A stretch of DNA of 64,000 nt from ZC4RG20 sp963782445 (GTDB lineage Bacteria > Pseudomonadota > Gammaproteobacteria > Steroidobacterales > Rariloculaceae), in contig CAWAJM010000001.1 in NCBI GenBank assembly GCA_963782445.1, positions 1 through 64,000 of the forward strand, read 5' to 3'. Below, in pieces: positions 8,740 through 17,378 of this stretch. Numbering within the stretch: position 1 is the first letter of the stretch; each line of letters begins with the position of its first letter. A program made the position numbers and the translations under genes. The notes beneath the pieces were generated by a model. The model ran no database searches, was not told the DNA's origin, and was given only the letters and a program-made list of their open reading frames with translations.

Positions 8740-8906
8740 AGACTGTTGATTTGCGTTTAAAACTGACCCGCCTAGCCTAGATATTTGCATCCAATTTTGA
8801 CCCACGTGTAAACCCTGATCCTGCCCGTGGAGGGCAGGAGCGAAGGAGTGATCGACGTGGCGTTATTGAGTGTGATTAGGCGCTGGCATCTGCGCGAAGG
8901 GGGCAA
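8740..8906 (+). mobile_element. Left-end remnant of an IS21-family element
   Basis: The stretch contains repeated TGACCC motifs (AACTGACCCGC and TTTTGACCCAC, about 40 bp apart), as in IS21 terminal repeats. It then has a ribosome site (GAAGGAG) and the typical IstA start, VIDVALLSVIRRWHLREG. After ~8906 the IstA similarity stops abruptly, before the helix-turn-helix, so only the end and the first ~19 codons remain. Confidence 0.6.
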
Positions 8907-9141
8907 GTCCGATCGTCGGCGCAGGATCCTTCGCGACCTTGAACGGACTGCCCGTCAACTTCCGAGCAGGAAATATGAGAACGTCGCTCAGGATTTGCTT
9001 GCGATCGTCAACGCCCTCGACTGGAACGAATGGCGCGCAGTGAAGGTCAAGAGCAAACTCGCCCGCCTGATAAACCCCAGGCTGGCGGAAGATGTGAAGG
9101 ACGAACACGCACTGAATGACGACGATTGGCGTCGGGAATGA
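8848..9141 (+). pseudogene. Chimeric frame: IstA N-terminus fused to unrelated sequence
   Basis: Translation from GTG 8848 gives 19 residues of an IS21 transposase N-terminus, followed by about 78 charged residues (RRRRILRDLERTARQLPS and onward) that do not belong to IstA. The junction is near 8906. The distal part may be the C-terminal remnant of a short cellular gene whose start was lost. I would not expect a functional transposase; whether the chimera is expressed cannot be told from sequence. Confidence 0.5.
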
Positions 9142-9154
9142 GTCGTTCGGGAAA

Positions 9155-9448
9155 CTAGCTGGGCAGATCTTCGCGTCGAGTCGGTGTCCCTCGAAGCGCC
9201 TCGTAGGCAACGCCCTCCGGCCTCGGTCCACTAGGGACCACGATAACGAGGACATGATCGTCGTCGAGTGATGCGGCCGTCTCCGACAACTTCCCTCGAA
9301 GGTCGACCGTATCAACTTCCAGCCTCGACTCAGCCGCTCGACTAATCTGATACTCCGAACACGTTGGGCAATGGAAGTGTTTCCGGTTGTCGTGGTCCGC
9401 GGTTGTATACGTAGCCGGAGTGCCGCAAAGCACGCAATCCTGGTCCAT
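9155..9448 (-). CDS. Small zinc-ribbon-like hypothetical protein
   Basis: The N-terminal half has a possible four-Cys zinc site: CVLCG at residues 5-9 and CPTC about 20 residues later. The remainder includes a hydrophobic strand (HVLVIVVPSGPRP) and is not recognised. ATG 9448 (MDQDC) is preferred; ATG 9463 adds five residues. It is the last gene of a minus-strand run after the two HNH genes, and short zinc-ribbon proteins are common next to HNH nucleases in mobile DNA. Confidence 0.5.
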   Translation of the reverse strand: MDQDCVLCGTPATYTTADHDNRKHFHCPTCSEYQISRAAESRLEVDTVDLRGKLSETAASLDDDHVLVIVVPSGPRPEGVAYEALRGTPTRREDLPS

Positions 9449-9478
9449 TGCCTGATGCCTCACCTAGAGCCTCTTTGC

Positions 9479-9685
9479 CTACTTTTTCTTGGCGCGGGCT
9501 CTGGCCTCTCGGGCGGTCTTCTCGGCGTGTTGCTTCTTCGTCAACAACTGTAGGTTGCTAACCTCATCCTTGCCGCCATCCTCAAGCGGCTTGATGTGAT
9601 CGACCTCCTTTCCTGCCGGGACTTCTGTTAGACCCTTCTTCTTTAGAAATTGCTCAACAACCTTCGGATCGCGCTTATTTGGCAT
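9479..9685 (-). CDS. Small HNH endonuclease, 68 aa
   Basis: The core motif EVDHIKPLEDGGKDEVSNLQ followed by LLTKKQHAEKT is a standard HNH (beta-beta-alpha metal) nuclease: the DH pair, the G-G-x-x-x-x-x-N-L-Q element and the final His. The Lys-rich C-terminus would hold DNA. At 68 aa it is near the minimal length for free-standing HNH domains in mobile elements. ATG 9685 begins MPNKRDPKVVEQFLKKKG; longer in-frame starts run into the neighbouring gene. Confidence 0.75.
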   Translation of the reverse strand: MPNKRDPKVVEQFLKKKGLTEVPAGKEVDHIKPLEDGGKDEVSNLQLLTKKQHAEKTAREARARAKKK

Positions 9686-9701
9686 CAGAACTCTCCATAG
9701 G

Positions 9702-10124
9702 TTAGCGAGTGGCGAAATACACGGCGGCCACACCAGCGAGCCCGCAACCCGCGATGACCCACCATCGATTTTCTTTCCGGACTTCGCAGATCTCCGACAA
9801 GACGTAACCAGCGCCACAACCGACGGCAAAACCGCCGATCATCTGCCATTGAATCCGTTCGGCCCGAGACATAGGAGCACGACTGAAGCCGTACTCCGCC
9901 CGAGCAGTCCTCGAGCTTCGTGTTCCCTTCTGCTGATTACATCGGGCATGTGCGCCGTAGAGGTTGTTGAGGCGATTGGTTCCTCCTCGCGCCCGCGGAA
10001 CTGAGTGCTCTACGTGCCAGCCTCTCGGTCGTCCATACGATCGGCGCGACATCGGCTGATGACATATATGGCAATTGCCATCGGTCCGATTGAAGATCAC
10101 TTCAAGTTGTTCGTCACTGAACAT
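9702..10124 (-). CDS. HNH endonuclease with C-terminal membrane segments, 140 aa
   Basis: Residues 1-70 hold a zinc-type HNH domain: CHICHQPM, then WHVEHSVPRARGGTN and LYGAHARCNQQKG, giving Cys pairs plus the catalytic His. The C-terminal ~50 residues contain two hydrophobic stretches (MIGGFAVGCGAGYVL and WWVIAGCGLAGVAAVYFA) that could form a membrane hairpin. A nuclease tethered to the membrane is unusual and recalls effectors of toxin or defence systems that cut DNA at the membrane. It lies directly upstream of the smaller HNH gene on the same strand. Confidence 0.7.
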   Translation of the reverse strand: MFSDEQLEVIFNRTDGNCHICHQPMSRRSYGRPRGWHVEHSVPRARGGTNRLNNLYGAHARCNQQKGTRSSRTARAEYGFSRAPMSRAERIQWQMIGGFAVGCGAGYVLSEICEVRKENRWWVIAGCGLAGVAAVYFATR

Positions 10125-10173
10125 GATCCGCTCCCACTGCGATCATACCACTAGATATAGAACAGTGAGGGCA

Positions 10174-10389
10174 CTACCCGGGCCACAAAGAGCCTCGAAT
10201 GGAAGGCGTCGCCCTGAAAGTGGCGGACGAATTGGCCGTGTGTGGATCCGCCATGCGGTCGAATAGCGCATTCATCAATGTGCGGGCGCCGCTGTGCGGC
10301 TCAGACTCAACCAGCGCAGGGAATTGTGGGTGCTGTTTCTCGCGCGGTACCACAGCCGCAAATAGATCGGTCGCTGCAGGCTCCTTCAT
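10174..10389 (-). CDS. Hypothetical short protein downstream of E1 gene
   Basis: A 71-residue frame starts at 10389 with a purine-rich site upstream, 65 nt beyond the stop of the E1-like gene and on the same strand. The product is not hydrophobic and shows no motif. It could be the last gene of the ubiquitin-like operon, or chance. Confidence 0.3.
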   Translation of the reverse strand: MKEPAATDLFAAVVPREKQHPQFPALVESEPHSGARTLMNALFDRMADPHTANSSATFRATPSIRGSLWPG

Positions 10390-10454
10390 AGTATCGTTCT
10401 CTTTCTCATGCCCACGATACCGTAGCCTTGATGGCGATCACGGTAAGGCGAGGA

Positions 10455-11927
10455 TCAAGCGGCGCCAGACTCGGAGGCACTGGTGCCTTGGAAGAGATCT
10501 CGGCATTCAGCCTCCGCCTCCCTTGTCGCCCGGAACGTACTAGGAGCACCAGAGGTTTCCTTGGCCGAGGCGGCTGTCGTGTGACCGTAGGAGTAAAGCG
10601 CGGAAGTACAGGGTGACACTTCAATGTCCTCAAGCGCTGCCGTGCACGCTGATAGGATCTCGAACGAAACCCCGCCATGCAGACGCCGTAAAATCTCGGC
10701 TATCGCCGACGCGGCCGCCATCAAACCCACAAATGGCACGCCGACCGTTCTCGAGGCCAACTGAGTCAGGCCGCACTCGTCGAGCGAAGGATGCTGCTCA
10801 GCGCGATAAGCCGGTTGTGACAATGCCTTGCTCGCTTGATTCGGAGGTGCCACCTCTGCCCAAAGATCGGCAGCCCGCAGCGAGCTCGGGAAGGTGTGCA
10901 GTGAGAAATTCTTGAAGGCGGCAGGTTCCGCGCCGAGACCCGTTTCGATCACCCACTCAAAACCTGCTCCCTCAAGATGACGACGTGCCAATGGGTTATC
11001 AACTCCACAGAGTGCGACCGCAGGCTCATCGGGGCCGCGGTGAGAATGGGCACCAAAACGCCGCTCTTCCAGATACGACCGAAAGCCTTGGCGTTCCAGC
11101 CACGCGCTCATCGCCCGCGTCTTCATCTCACCGACAAGCTCCAGATTCGAGAGCAGCGATGTGCTGTCGTTCGACTCGGCGACGCGGTCAAAGTCCTGAA
11201 GGACCAATTCCACCTCATTGCGGTTCGCATAATCGAGCGCCCCCAGCATCCAAAGGTACGCCTGCCCCAGATTGCCGAGCCCAATGAGCCAAAGCCGGCT
11301 GGGAAGATAGGTGATCGCAGGTTCAGTATCATCGTTCAACGTCCAGTCGGCGCCAGGGCACCAGAGCGACAGGCCGCTGGCACGTCGGCCCGCCATCGGA
11401 TGATCGCCCGCGTGATAAAGGAACGCCTCAGCCGCACAGGCGGCGGCTGCCACCGAGGGACCGAGTCCGCATGAGTGTGTTTCAGAGAGGCGATTACCGC
11501 TCGATGGCATGACACCGCCCCGCCACCCACTCCAGGTCAACTGCCATGCAGGACGAGCACGTGAGCGAACGGGCACCGAGCCAAGTAGGGCGGACGGCCA
11601 CATCGTCGCGGGCGTCTTGACCAACACGCCTCCCAGCGCCGCAACAGCCTCATCGAGCCGCTTCGCGGCGACGAGGCCCGGCAGCAGGGGGACCGAGGGA
11701 ACAGCGGCTACATGCACACCGCCGAGAAACATCCGCCGGGCACAGTTGACCAAGGTTAGAAGTGCGATCTGATGGTCGCGCGAGTCGCGAACTTCGGGAC
11801 CCACTTCAATCGTCAGTCCAAAGCCGCCGAGTATTTCAAGCGCGTGGGATACGGACTGTGCGCGACCGGCATCCATAAAATACTTGGCGCCGCGATGTAG
11901 GGTCTCAGGCGTGGTCGTGATTGTCAT
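10455..11927 (-). CDS. bilD: E1-like (ThiF-fold) activating enzyme of BIL system, 490 aa
   Basis: The central region is an adenylating Rossmann domain: LWLIGLGNLGQAY (nucleotide loop, residues ~212-224), VLQDFDRVAESNDSTSLL (acidic Mg/ATP site), then VALCGVDNP. A DECGLTQLASRTVGVPF stretch holds a Cys (~385) that is the best candidate for the thioester Cys. The N-terminal ~200 residues are a less conserved domain. E1 enzymes adenylate the Ubl C-terminal Gly and pass it to E2. The start ATG 11925-11927 overlaps the JAB stop (ATGA), so the pair is translationally coupled; an upstream in-frame ATG at 11990 would overlap the JAB gene by 67 nt. Gene order and content match the described BIL antiphage system. 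Confidence 0.8.
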   Translation of the reverse strand: MTITTTPETLHRGAKYFMDAGRAQSVSHALEILGGFGLTIEVGPEVRDSRDHQIALLTLVNCARRMFLGGVHVAAVPSVPLLPGLVAAKRLDEAVAALGGVLVKTPATMWPSALLGSVPVRSRARPAWQLTWSGWRGGVMPSSGNRLSETHSCGLGPSVAAAACAAEAFLYHAGDHPMAGRRASGLSLWCPGADWTLNDDTEPAITYLPSRLWLIGLGNLGQAYLWMLGALDYANRNEVELVLQDFDRVAESNDSTSLLSNLELVGEMKTRAMSAWLERQGFRSYLEERRFGAHSHRGPDEPAVALCGVDNPLARRHLEGAGFEWVIETGLGAEPAAFKNFSLHTFPSSLRAADLWAEVAPPNQASKALSQPAYRAEQHPSLDECGLTQLASRTVGVPFVGLMAAASAIAEILRRLHGGVSFEILSACTAALEDIEVSPCTSALYSYGHTTAASAKETSGAPSTFRATREAEAECRDLFQGTSASESGAA

Positions 11928-12451
11928 GATCCGCTCCACCATCCAACGTAGAAGAATCGAGCCAGACCTTTCGCGCTGTGATTGTGCCATTCATGATTGC
12001 CGCGATACTCATAGATCCCGAGTTTTCGCAGGCGAACGGGCGCGCGCGCGAGGTCGGGAACGATGAGGGCCACGTGTCCCGCGCGCGCGATCATGGGGTT
12101 TGTGCGATCGGCCTCGCTTTGACGGGCGAGCCCGCCGTGGGTATGGACATCAGCGACCACCGTCAGCTTTCGCTCCCGACAAAGCGCCCAGAGCTTGGAA
12201 AAGGCCGGCGCCTCGAGAATGCACACACCACTGGCATAGGCGTGTGCGTCGAGCTCATCGTAGAAGACCACGTTCGACACAGCGCGAGCGCCGTTGACCA
12301 CCGATCCGAGGAGAAACGCACCCGCCTCGTGCCAGCCTTCGCCGCGTCGATTGAGTTCGCTGCAAACTGACCGCCAAAGCCCTTGCGAACAGCGCAGCCG
12401 ATGCTTAGGGGCGACGAGTGCCCGTATAATCGTTTGAGTTGAGAAGTTCAT
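11924..12451 (-). CDS. bilC: JAB/JAMM isopeptidase of BIL system, 175 aa
   Basis: A complete JAMM zinc metalloprotease site is visible: Glu42 in WHEAGAFLLG, then DVHTHGGLARQSEAD giving H103-x-H105-x6-S112-x2-D115. The length fits a bare MPN domain. In BIL systems this enzyme processes Ubl precursors or removes Ubl from targets. The ATG at 12451 lies 47 nt inside the E2 gene, and no better start exists before the conserved Glu, so the overlap looks real. The stop overlaps the E1 start. Confidence 0.85.
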   Translation of the reverse strand: MNFSTQTIIRALVAPKHRLRCSQGLWRSVCSELNRRGEGWHEAGAFLLGSVVNGARAVSNVVFYDELDAHAYASGVCILEAPAFSKLWALCRERKLTVVADVHTHGGLARQSEADRTNPMIARAGHVALIVPDLARAPVRLRKLGIYEYRGNHEWHNHSAKGLARFFYVGWWSGS

Positions 12452-12890
12452 ACAGCTGCTCCAGGTAGCAGACGATTCCGCGCGAAGCGTTCCACAGGCG
12501 GGGGGGGTGCTCGTTTATCCAGGTGGGATGTCCCTCGATAGACAGCCGATCGCACGGCAGGTACACACACCTGCCGCGTTTCCACTCGGGTCGGAAGACC
12601 GACGGCAGGATCGAGCGGCCGGTCGGCCAACGATCCGCGGCAAGCGGCGCGTTGGCCGCGAGGTCCCACGGCTGACCGGTCACCGGCATTTGCCGGTAGC
12701 CCGAACACTCGAAGCGAAACCCATACTCCGCCGGCGCATTGGGACGTGGGGCGGCGGTTACGATGACGACCGAGTGGGGCCAGCTCGTTGTCGCGTGCCG
12801 CCAACGCCCTTCAACCTCCCCGCAACGGAACGCCGGCGCCTTGAGGTCCATCTCGAGTAGCGCCTCGCTCGGCGACATCACGGCTGCCAT
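12405..12890 (-). CDS. bilB: E2-like conjugating enzyme of BIL system, 161 aa
   Basis: The C-terminal half has the E2 signature in degenerate form: GHPTWINEHPP (in place of H-P-N) followed 20 residues later by GIVCYLEQLYELL, which matches the G-x-I-C-L-x-x-L pattern around the catalytic Cys; here Cys141. The N-terminal half has alternating strands ending in a Pro/Trp-rich segment, as in UBC folds. E2 enzymes take the Ubl as a thioester and conjugate it. It starts 2 nt after the Ubl stop, so the two are coupled. No E3-like gene is seen nearby. Confidence 0.7.
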   Translation of the reverse strand: MAAVMSPSEALLEMDLKAPAFRCGEVEGRWRHATTSWPHSVVIVTAAPRPNAPAEYGFRFECSGYRQMPVTGQPWDLAANAPLAADRWPTGRSILPSVFRPEWKRGRCVYLPCDRLSIEGHPTWINEHPPRLWNASRGIVCYLEQLYELLNSNDYTGTRRP

Positions 12891-12892
12891 CG

Positions 12893-13384
12893 TTAGCCTT
12901 CAACCCGCTTTTCGGGTACTAAGTCAAAGCACAGGCGACACTCCTGACCCTGGAGGAGCGTATGCAGGGGAGTGTCGCTCGTCGGCCGTTCCGTCGAGTT
13001 ACAAAGCTGCAGGACGTGCTCCACCGCATCCTTGTGATCCAGACCGAATTCCTTCGTCGCCCAGGCTTTCACCGCGCGCACTCGACGCGAGGGCCCAAAC
13101 GGGTGGTGGGCCTGCTGTTCCAGGTAATTGACCGTGACCTCGATGTGGCGGCAACGGCACACATGGATTCGGTGCCCGTGGTGAAGCGGCCCGACGGGCT
13201 CATCCTCCTTGAGATCTAGCGGAGAATCGGCCTCATCGAGAAATAGGAGTGCATCGTCGGTCAGCACGAGACCCGCGGTGATGAGCGCGGCATACAGGCC
13301 CCGGCTGGTGATGGTTTCCTCGACGAGGACCTCTCGGATGGTGGGCTGTCCGTGCTCCTGGACAAAAAGAGTAAGCTTTGGCAT
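12893..13384 (-). CDS. bilA: Tandem ubiquitin-like protein of BIL system, 163 aa
   Basis: Two beta-grasp-like halves are apparent. The first runs from KLTLFVQEHGQPT to HGHRIHVCRC, the second from IEVTVNYLEQQ to LCFDLVPEKR, resembling a two-lobed, ISG15-like Ubl. The protein ends in Gly (VEG-stop), so the conjugatable C-terminus would be exposed without trimming. The start is ATG 13384 with AGGAG upstream; a TTG at 13405 would add seven residues. Known BilA proteins are two-domain Ubls conjugated to phage tail proteins. It is the first gene of the conjugation cassette, 44 nt after the helicase stop. Confidence 0.8.
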   Translation of the reverse strand: MPKLTLFVQEHGQPTIREVLVEETITSRGLYAALITAGLVLTDDALLFLDEADSPLDLKEDEPVGPLHHGHRIHVCRCRHIEVTVNYLEQQAHHPFGPSRRVRAVKAWATKEFGLDHKDAVEHVLQLCNSTERPTSDTPLHTLLQGQECRLCFDLVPEKRVEG

Positions 13385-13411
13385 GGAAGAACTCCTGTCG
13401 GCCAAAAAAGC

Positions 13412-13458
13412 TTGGCCTCATAGGTAGTTCAACCGGCGCTCGCGCCAATCCGGAAATG
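13412..13458. repeat. 47-bp hairpin element, copy A (upstream of Ubl gene)
   Basis: This 47-nt stretch aligns without gaps to 18168-18214 with 36 identities. It contains TTCAACC, a hairpin GGCG-CTCG-CGCC, and CCGGAAATG on the plus strand. It spans the helicase stop and the leader of the Ubl gene. The paired base change in the stem relative to copy B suggests a conserved structure. Confidence 0.7.
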
Positions 13459-16400
13459 AGTCGGACAAATAAAGTAAAACGGACACTGTGGGCAGTACTG
13501 ATTGGGGGACACGGGGAACCGGCCCGCAGCAATGTCGGTCAACGCCCCCTCGATTTTCCTGATCGCCTCAGCGAGCGCTTTCTCGTTTGGTTTGAGGGTT
13601 GAACGCTCAGAGGTCAGGAGGGAAACGTGTTCGAACTGGACCGATACGCCGCCATAGGCTTGGCGCGCGGCTGCCCGCAAGACGGCGTAGCGCAACTTAG
13701 GCGTCTCCTTCTTGGCGAGTCGTCCTTGCTTGAGTCGTTGTATGAGGACCTGTCCGTCCTGCAGACTGACGTGATCGGCACGCGCTGTCACAGTGATACC
13801 TCCCCGCATGGACAGCGCCATCTCGACCGACAGGACCTTGCCTTGCATCAGCGCGGCGGCCGTCTCGACCATCTGTTCGGCAACTCCCCGATAGAGGGGT
13901 TCGAGCGGGTGCCCCCGCGGTCCCTTGGCCTCCCAGTCCGCTTTGAACTGTTCAAGCATTTTGGCCGTGCGTTCTTTGGCGGAAGCGGTCTTTTGCAGCC
14001 ATTCAATGCTCGAGCGAAGCGCGGAGTCTGTTTTCTGGAACGGGCTGCGCGCCTCGCGGGGCCGCAGATTCAATACCTCGGCGTAATAGAACTTCCGCGG
14101 GCACTCGAGGTAGGTCTCGACCGTGCGCGCCGGCCAGGAGCTGCGGGGCGGGGGCGGCGCGAATTTCTCCGGTGGCTCGGCGATGGCCGCCCCCTCGCTG
14201 CTCCAGGTTGGGTTGGAATCGGGAGGGATCGGAAGGTGCGCACGAATGCGGTCCAAGAAGTCCGACGGTTTGCAATTCTGATAAGAGCCCGCGCCATTAT
14301 TGACTGCGCGTGAGAGGTGAAGCTCGTCCCGGGCCCGAGAGAGGGCGACAAAAAAGAGGGCCTCCTCTTCGGCCTCGCGCGTCATCAGCGCGCTGGAGTC
14401 GGATAACCCCGGGGGCAGCGTATTGAGGTCCTTGCGGTTGTTCGGGAAATGGCGAGCCGTCAGCGTCGGAATGTGCACGATGGGAAACTGCAAACCCTTG
14501 CTCGCGTGAATCGTCATCAGCCGTACGGCATCGATGCCCACAGCACCGGCGGGCAGGCCGCGGAGCTGTTTTTCTTCGTCGAGCAGCTCTAAACGACGCA
14601 CATGCTCGAGGAAGGACCGCTTCGGGTCAGCCTTCGGGGTCGCGTGGAAGTTGAAACAGAACTGCAGTAGCTGATAGATCGCGAGGCGCCGCTGCTGGCC
14701 GGCGACGGTCTTGTCGCCCAACAGTGCGGACAGATGGTCACCGCGACGGAACAGGAAGTTGATGAGGAAGGCGTGGGGCGTCTGAGGAAAATCGACATCC
14801 CGAAGATCACGTGCGATGCAGCGAAGGATCTCTTTGCCCGGCACAGAGAGGTTCGGCACGATATCAATGTTGCGCAGAGTGTGGAGGATCGATTTCTCTT
14901 GCTCCGCTTGCCAAGCGAGCAGCGTCGATAAGTCGGTATCGGACAGCCCATACTCCGGAAACTTCGCGACTCGGACGAGTCCGACACCCGACCCCTCTGA
15001 GGCGAGTTGCAATAGCGCGAGAAGATCACGAATCTCGGACCGTTCAAAAAAATCGCCGAAGTACAGGCACGGCACGCCGCGGGCTTCGAGGTGCCGCGAT
15101 AAACGAGCAAGCGTCGTATGGGAGCGTGCGAGCACCGCGTGATCGCCGAAGTGCCCGCTCTGCTTCACCGCGGCGAGAATGGCATTGGCGATGCCTTCGT
15201 ACTCTGCCTTTTGCGTCGTAGCGACCTTAAGATCGACCTTTCCGCGATCTTCGCGGCGGAAAGCCTTGAGCGGCGAACCACCGCCGAACGCCTCGAAGGT
15301 GCGGATGATCTTGCCGCCCGAGCGGTAGTTAACCTCGAGTTTCTGCGTCTGGGCGGCGGGAAAGTCCTTCTCGAAGTTTTCCAGATTCACCGGTGAGGCG
15401 CCGCGAAAGCGGTAGATCGCCTGTCGCACGTCGCCCACCACCCAAGGCCCTCGTTGAGACTCCGTCAACCATGTCAGGAACACACCGCTGGCGCGGTTCA
15501 TGTCCTGATATTCATCCACGAGGATATGCGTGTACTGAGCGCGCACCTGGACGTGGATGTCGGGATGCTCGCGCAAGAGTTCCACCGAGCGGGCAATCAG
15601 ATCCCCGAAATCGACCCAGCTCCGCTCGCGCAACGCGCGCTCATAGAGCGCGTAGGCGCGAGCGACTTCGAGTGACCGTTCCGCCGCTTCCGGGTCATGG
15701 CTCGCCTGCGCCCGAGCGGCTCGCTCGTAGTCGCTCGGTGTGGCGAGTTCATCTTTGGCGCGGGAGATGAGCTGAGCGACGCTGCCGAGTCTTCGAAGGG
15801 GTTCAGTCAGGTCAAGGAAATGTTTGAGTTCCAGATCCGGCAGAAGCTCCAACAAGAGGTTCAAGGATCCCGAGCGGTCGATGAGCCGGATATCCTCCAA
15901 ACCCAAGGCTTGTCCGCGCTTACGTAGGAGCTCCAGGCCAAAGGCGTGAAACGTGCCGACCCAGAGCCCGGTGGCTTTCTCCCCGACCGCGAGGCGCAAG
16001 CGCGCCGCCAAATCCTGGGCGGAGAGGTTTGAAAAGGTGAGGATCGCGACCGACTTGGGGTCTGTGCCGCGTTCGAGGAGATGCGCCACGCGGCCGACCA
16101 GGGTGCGAGTCTTCCCAGTACCCGGCCCCGCCAACACGCGCATCGGTCCATCGGCGGCTTCGATCGCTTGGCGTTGCGTGTCGTCCGGATCCCTTTCCGG
16201 CTCCAACTCCTCCGCCGCATCGGCCGCCACGGGCAGCAGCAGCGCATCCGCCAACTGCTGCAGGACCAGTTCCACCGGCAACTGGACCTTCTTTGCAATC
16301 GCCTCAGCATTGAAGGAGCCTCCCTGGCAGAGCGCCCGCAGAAGCGGGCGCGGCAACAGGAACTCGCGGGCGAACACGTTGGCAAGGGCTTCGGCTCGTT

Positions 16401-16776
16401 CCTTCGGGCTGTAGGCATCGGGATCGCCGACCCACGACATTTCAGGCTCGCCGACCGTCGCGATGTTGATGTCATCGCCCGCGCACTTGTTGTTCTGCTC
16501 CTCGAGCTTGTGGTGCGCAAACTCGTGCGCGATGTGAAAGTTGGCGAGATCAGACTCCGTGGCCGCGGAGTAGTAAATGCGTTTGTTCAGGCGATCATGG
16601 GTCGCTTCCGCACCATCGAGCAGTGCGTCGCCCCCCGGGCGCTTTTGGACGCTAATACCGGTGTCCGTCTCGGCGGCCGCCAGCAGGACCGGAGCGGAAA
16701 CAAGATCCGTTGACTCGGCAGTTAGGCGCCCGTGCCATTCGGCGGCTTCGCGTCTAACCTCACTCCAGATGCTCAT
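13429..16776 (-). CDS. ImmA/IrrE-like protease - UvrD helicase - AddB-like nuclease fusion, 1115 aa
   Basis: Three parts are joined. Residues ~60-150 are a zinc metallopeptidase (HIAHEFAHHKLEE, then RAEALANVFAREFLLP) of the ImmA/IrrE type. Residues ~200-850 are a superfamily 1A helicase with Walker A VLAGPGTGKT (216-223), motif II VDEYQD, VVGDVRQAIYRFRGA, and LMTIHASKGLQFP. The C-terminus has the Cys pattern of AddB-type FeS nucleases (YLECPRKFYY and CPQCPFYFICP). The nuclease DxK element appears as RLK in IQRLKQG, so it may be inactive. The start overlaps the regulator stop (ATGA). Inference: the protease domain cleaves or senses the regulator while the helicase acts on foreign or damaged DNA. 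Confidence 0.85.
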   Translation of the reverse strand: MSIWSEVRREAAEWHGRLTAESTDLVSAPVLLAAAETDTGISVQKRPGGDALLDGAEATHDRLNKRIYYSAATESDLANFHIAHEFAHHKLEEQNNKCAGDDINIATVGEPEMSWVGDPDAYSPKERAEALANVFAREFLLPRPLLRALCQGGSFNAEAIAKKVQLPVELVLQQLADALLLPVAADAAEELEPERDPDDTQRQAIEAADGPMRVLAGPGTGKTRTLVGRVAHLLERGTDPKSVAILTFSNLSAQDLAARLRLAVGEKATGLWVGTFHAFGLELLRKRGQALGLEDIRLIDRSGSLNLLLELLPDLELKHFLDLTEPLRRLGSVAQLISRAKDELATPSDYERAARAQASHDPEAAERSLEVARAYALYERALRERSWVDFGDLIARSVELLREHPDIHVQVRAQYTHILVDEYQDMNRASGVFLTWLTESQRGPWVVGDVRQAIYRFRGASPVNLENFEKDFPAAQTQKLEVNYRSGGKIIRTFEAFGGGSPLKAFRREDRGKVDLKVATTQKAEYEGIANAILAAVKQSGHFGDHAVLARSHTTLARLSRHLEARGVPCLYFGDFFERSEIRDLLALLQLASEGSGVGLVRVAKFPEYGLSDTDLSTLLAWQAEQEKSILHTLRNIDIVPNLSVPGKEILRCIARDLRDVDFPQTPHAFLINFLFRRGDHLSALLGDKTVAGQQRRLAIYQLLQFCFNFHATPKADPKRSFLEHVRRLELLDEEKQLRGLPAGAVGIDAVRLMTIHASKGLQFPIVHIPTLTARHFPNNRKDLNTLPPGLSDSSALMTREAEEEALFFVALSRARDELHLSRAVNNGAGSYQNCKPSDFLDRIRAHLPIPPDSNPTWSSEGAAIAEPPEKFAPPPPRSSWPARTVETYLECPRKFYYAEVLNLRPREARSPFQKTDSALRSSIEWLQKTASAKERTAKMLEQFKADWEAKGPRGHPLEPLYRGVAEQMVETAAALMQGKVLSVEMALSMRGGITVTARADHVSLQDGQVLIQRLKQGRLAKKETPKLRYAVLRAAARQAYGGVSVQFEHVSLLTSERSTLKPNEKALAEAIRKIEGALTDIAAGRFPVSPNQYCPQCPFYFICPTHFRIGASAG

Positions 16777-17378
16777 TTTTCTCCGGCCGAGCTTTTTTCG
16801 GCCGCGACGATTCGGACCCAGTCCTTTTTCTCATCGTCTGACAAGGATGAGTGTTGGACGGCGGTCAGAAAGTCCTCCTGCGTCGCGACCGGCTTGCGCT
16901 TGGCCTTATGACTCATCCCCGCCAAGAGCGGCGGCCCCGTGATGAGCTGGACGACGCGCTCGAATGTGTCGTTCAACACGAGAGCGAGTCGGCGCACGCA
17001 TTCGCGCGGTATGCCGGTGAGGAGATGCCGATTGAGCTTTTGTAGCATCGAATCATCCAGCTTTGCCTGCTGAGCGAGCTGTTTTTGGGACACGCCAGAG
17101 GCCGCGGCGCGATCGAATAACGACTGCGCCGCGTCGCGCTTATCCAAAAGATTCAATGCATAGCTCACTCCGCGGCTCGCGAGCGCCTCGGAATCGAGGG
17201 CCGGGGACTCCACCGGTTGCTCCGCTTGAATCGCCCACGTTCCGAAAAAGCTGACGAGCTGCGTCTTGTATTGCGGGTAGCGCGCAATCCACCGGGTCAT
17301 CGCTTCGTAAGAAGGCTCCTCTTCCTCGATGATGATCGTCTCGAGGACGTCATCGAGAGTCAGTTGGTTAGGCATCAT
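16773..17378 (-). CDS. HTH regulator-like protein, 201 aa
   Basis: The middle holds a helix-turn-helix-like segment, GVSQKQLAQQAKLDDSMLQK followed by RECVRRLALVLND, reminiscent of Xre-type DNA-binding domains. The N-terminus is acidic (IIIEEEEPSYEAM). The ATG pair at 17375-17378 overlaps the sigma-factor stop, and the stop overlaps the helicase start, so all three are translationally linked. ImmA-type proteases usually act on a neighbouring HTH repressor, so this protein is the natural candidate substrate of the protease domain encoded next door. An anti-sigma role toward the upstream gene is also possible. Confidence 0.6.
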   Translation of the reverse strand: MMPNQLTLDDVLETIIIEEEEPSYEAMTRWIARYPQYKTQLVSFFGTWAIQAEQPVESPALDSEALASRGVSYALNLLDKRDAAQSLFDRAAASGVSQKQLAQQAKLDDSMLQKLNRHLLTGIPRECVRRLALVLNDTFERVVQLITGPPLLAGMSHKAKRKPVATQEDFLTAVQHSSLSDDEKKDWVRIVAAEKSSAGEK

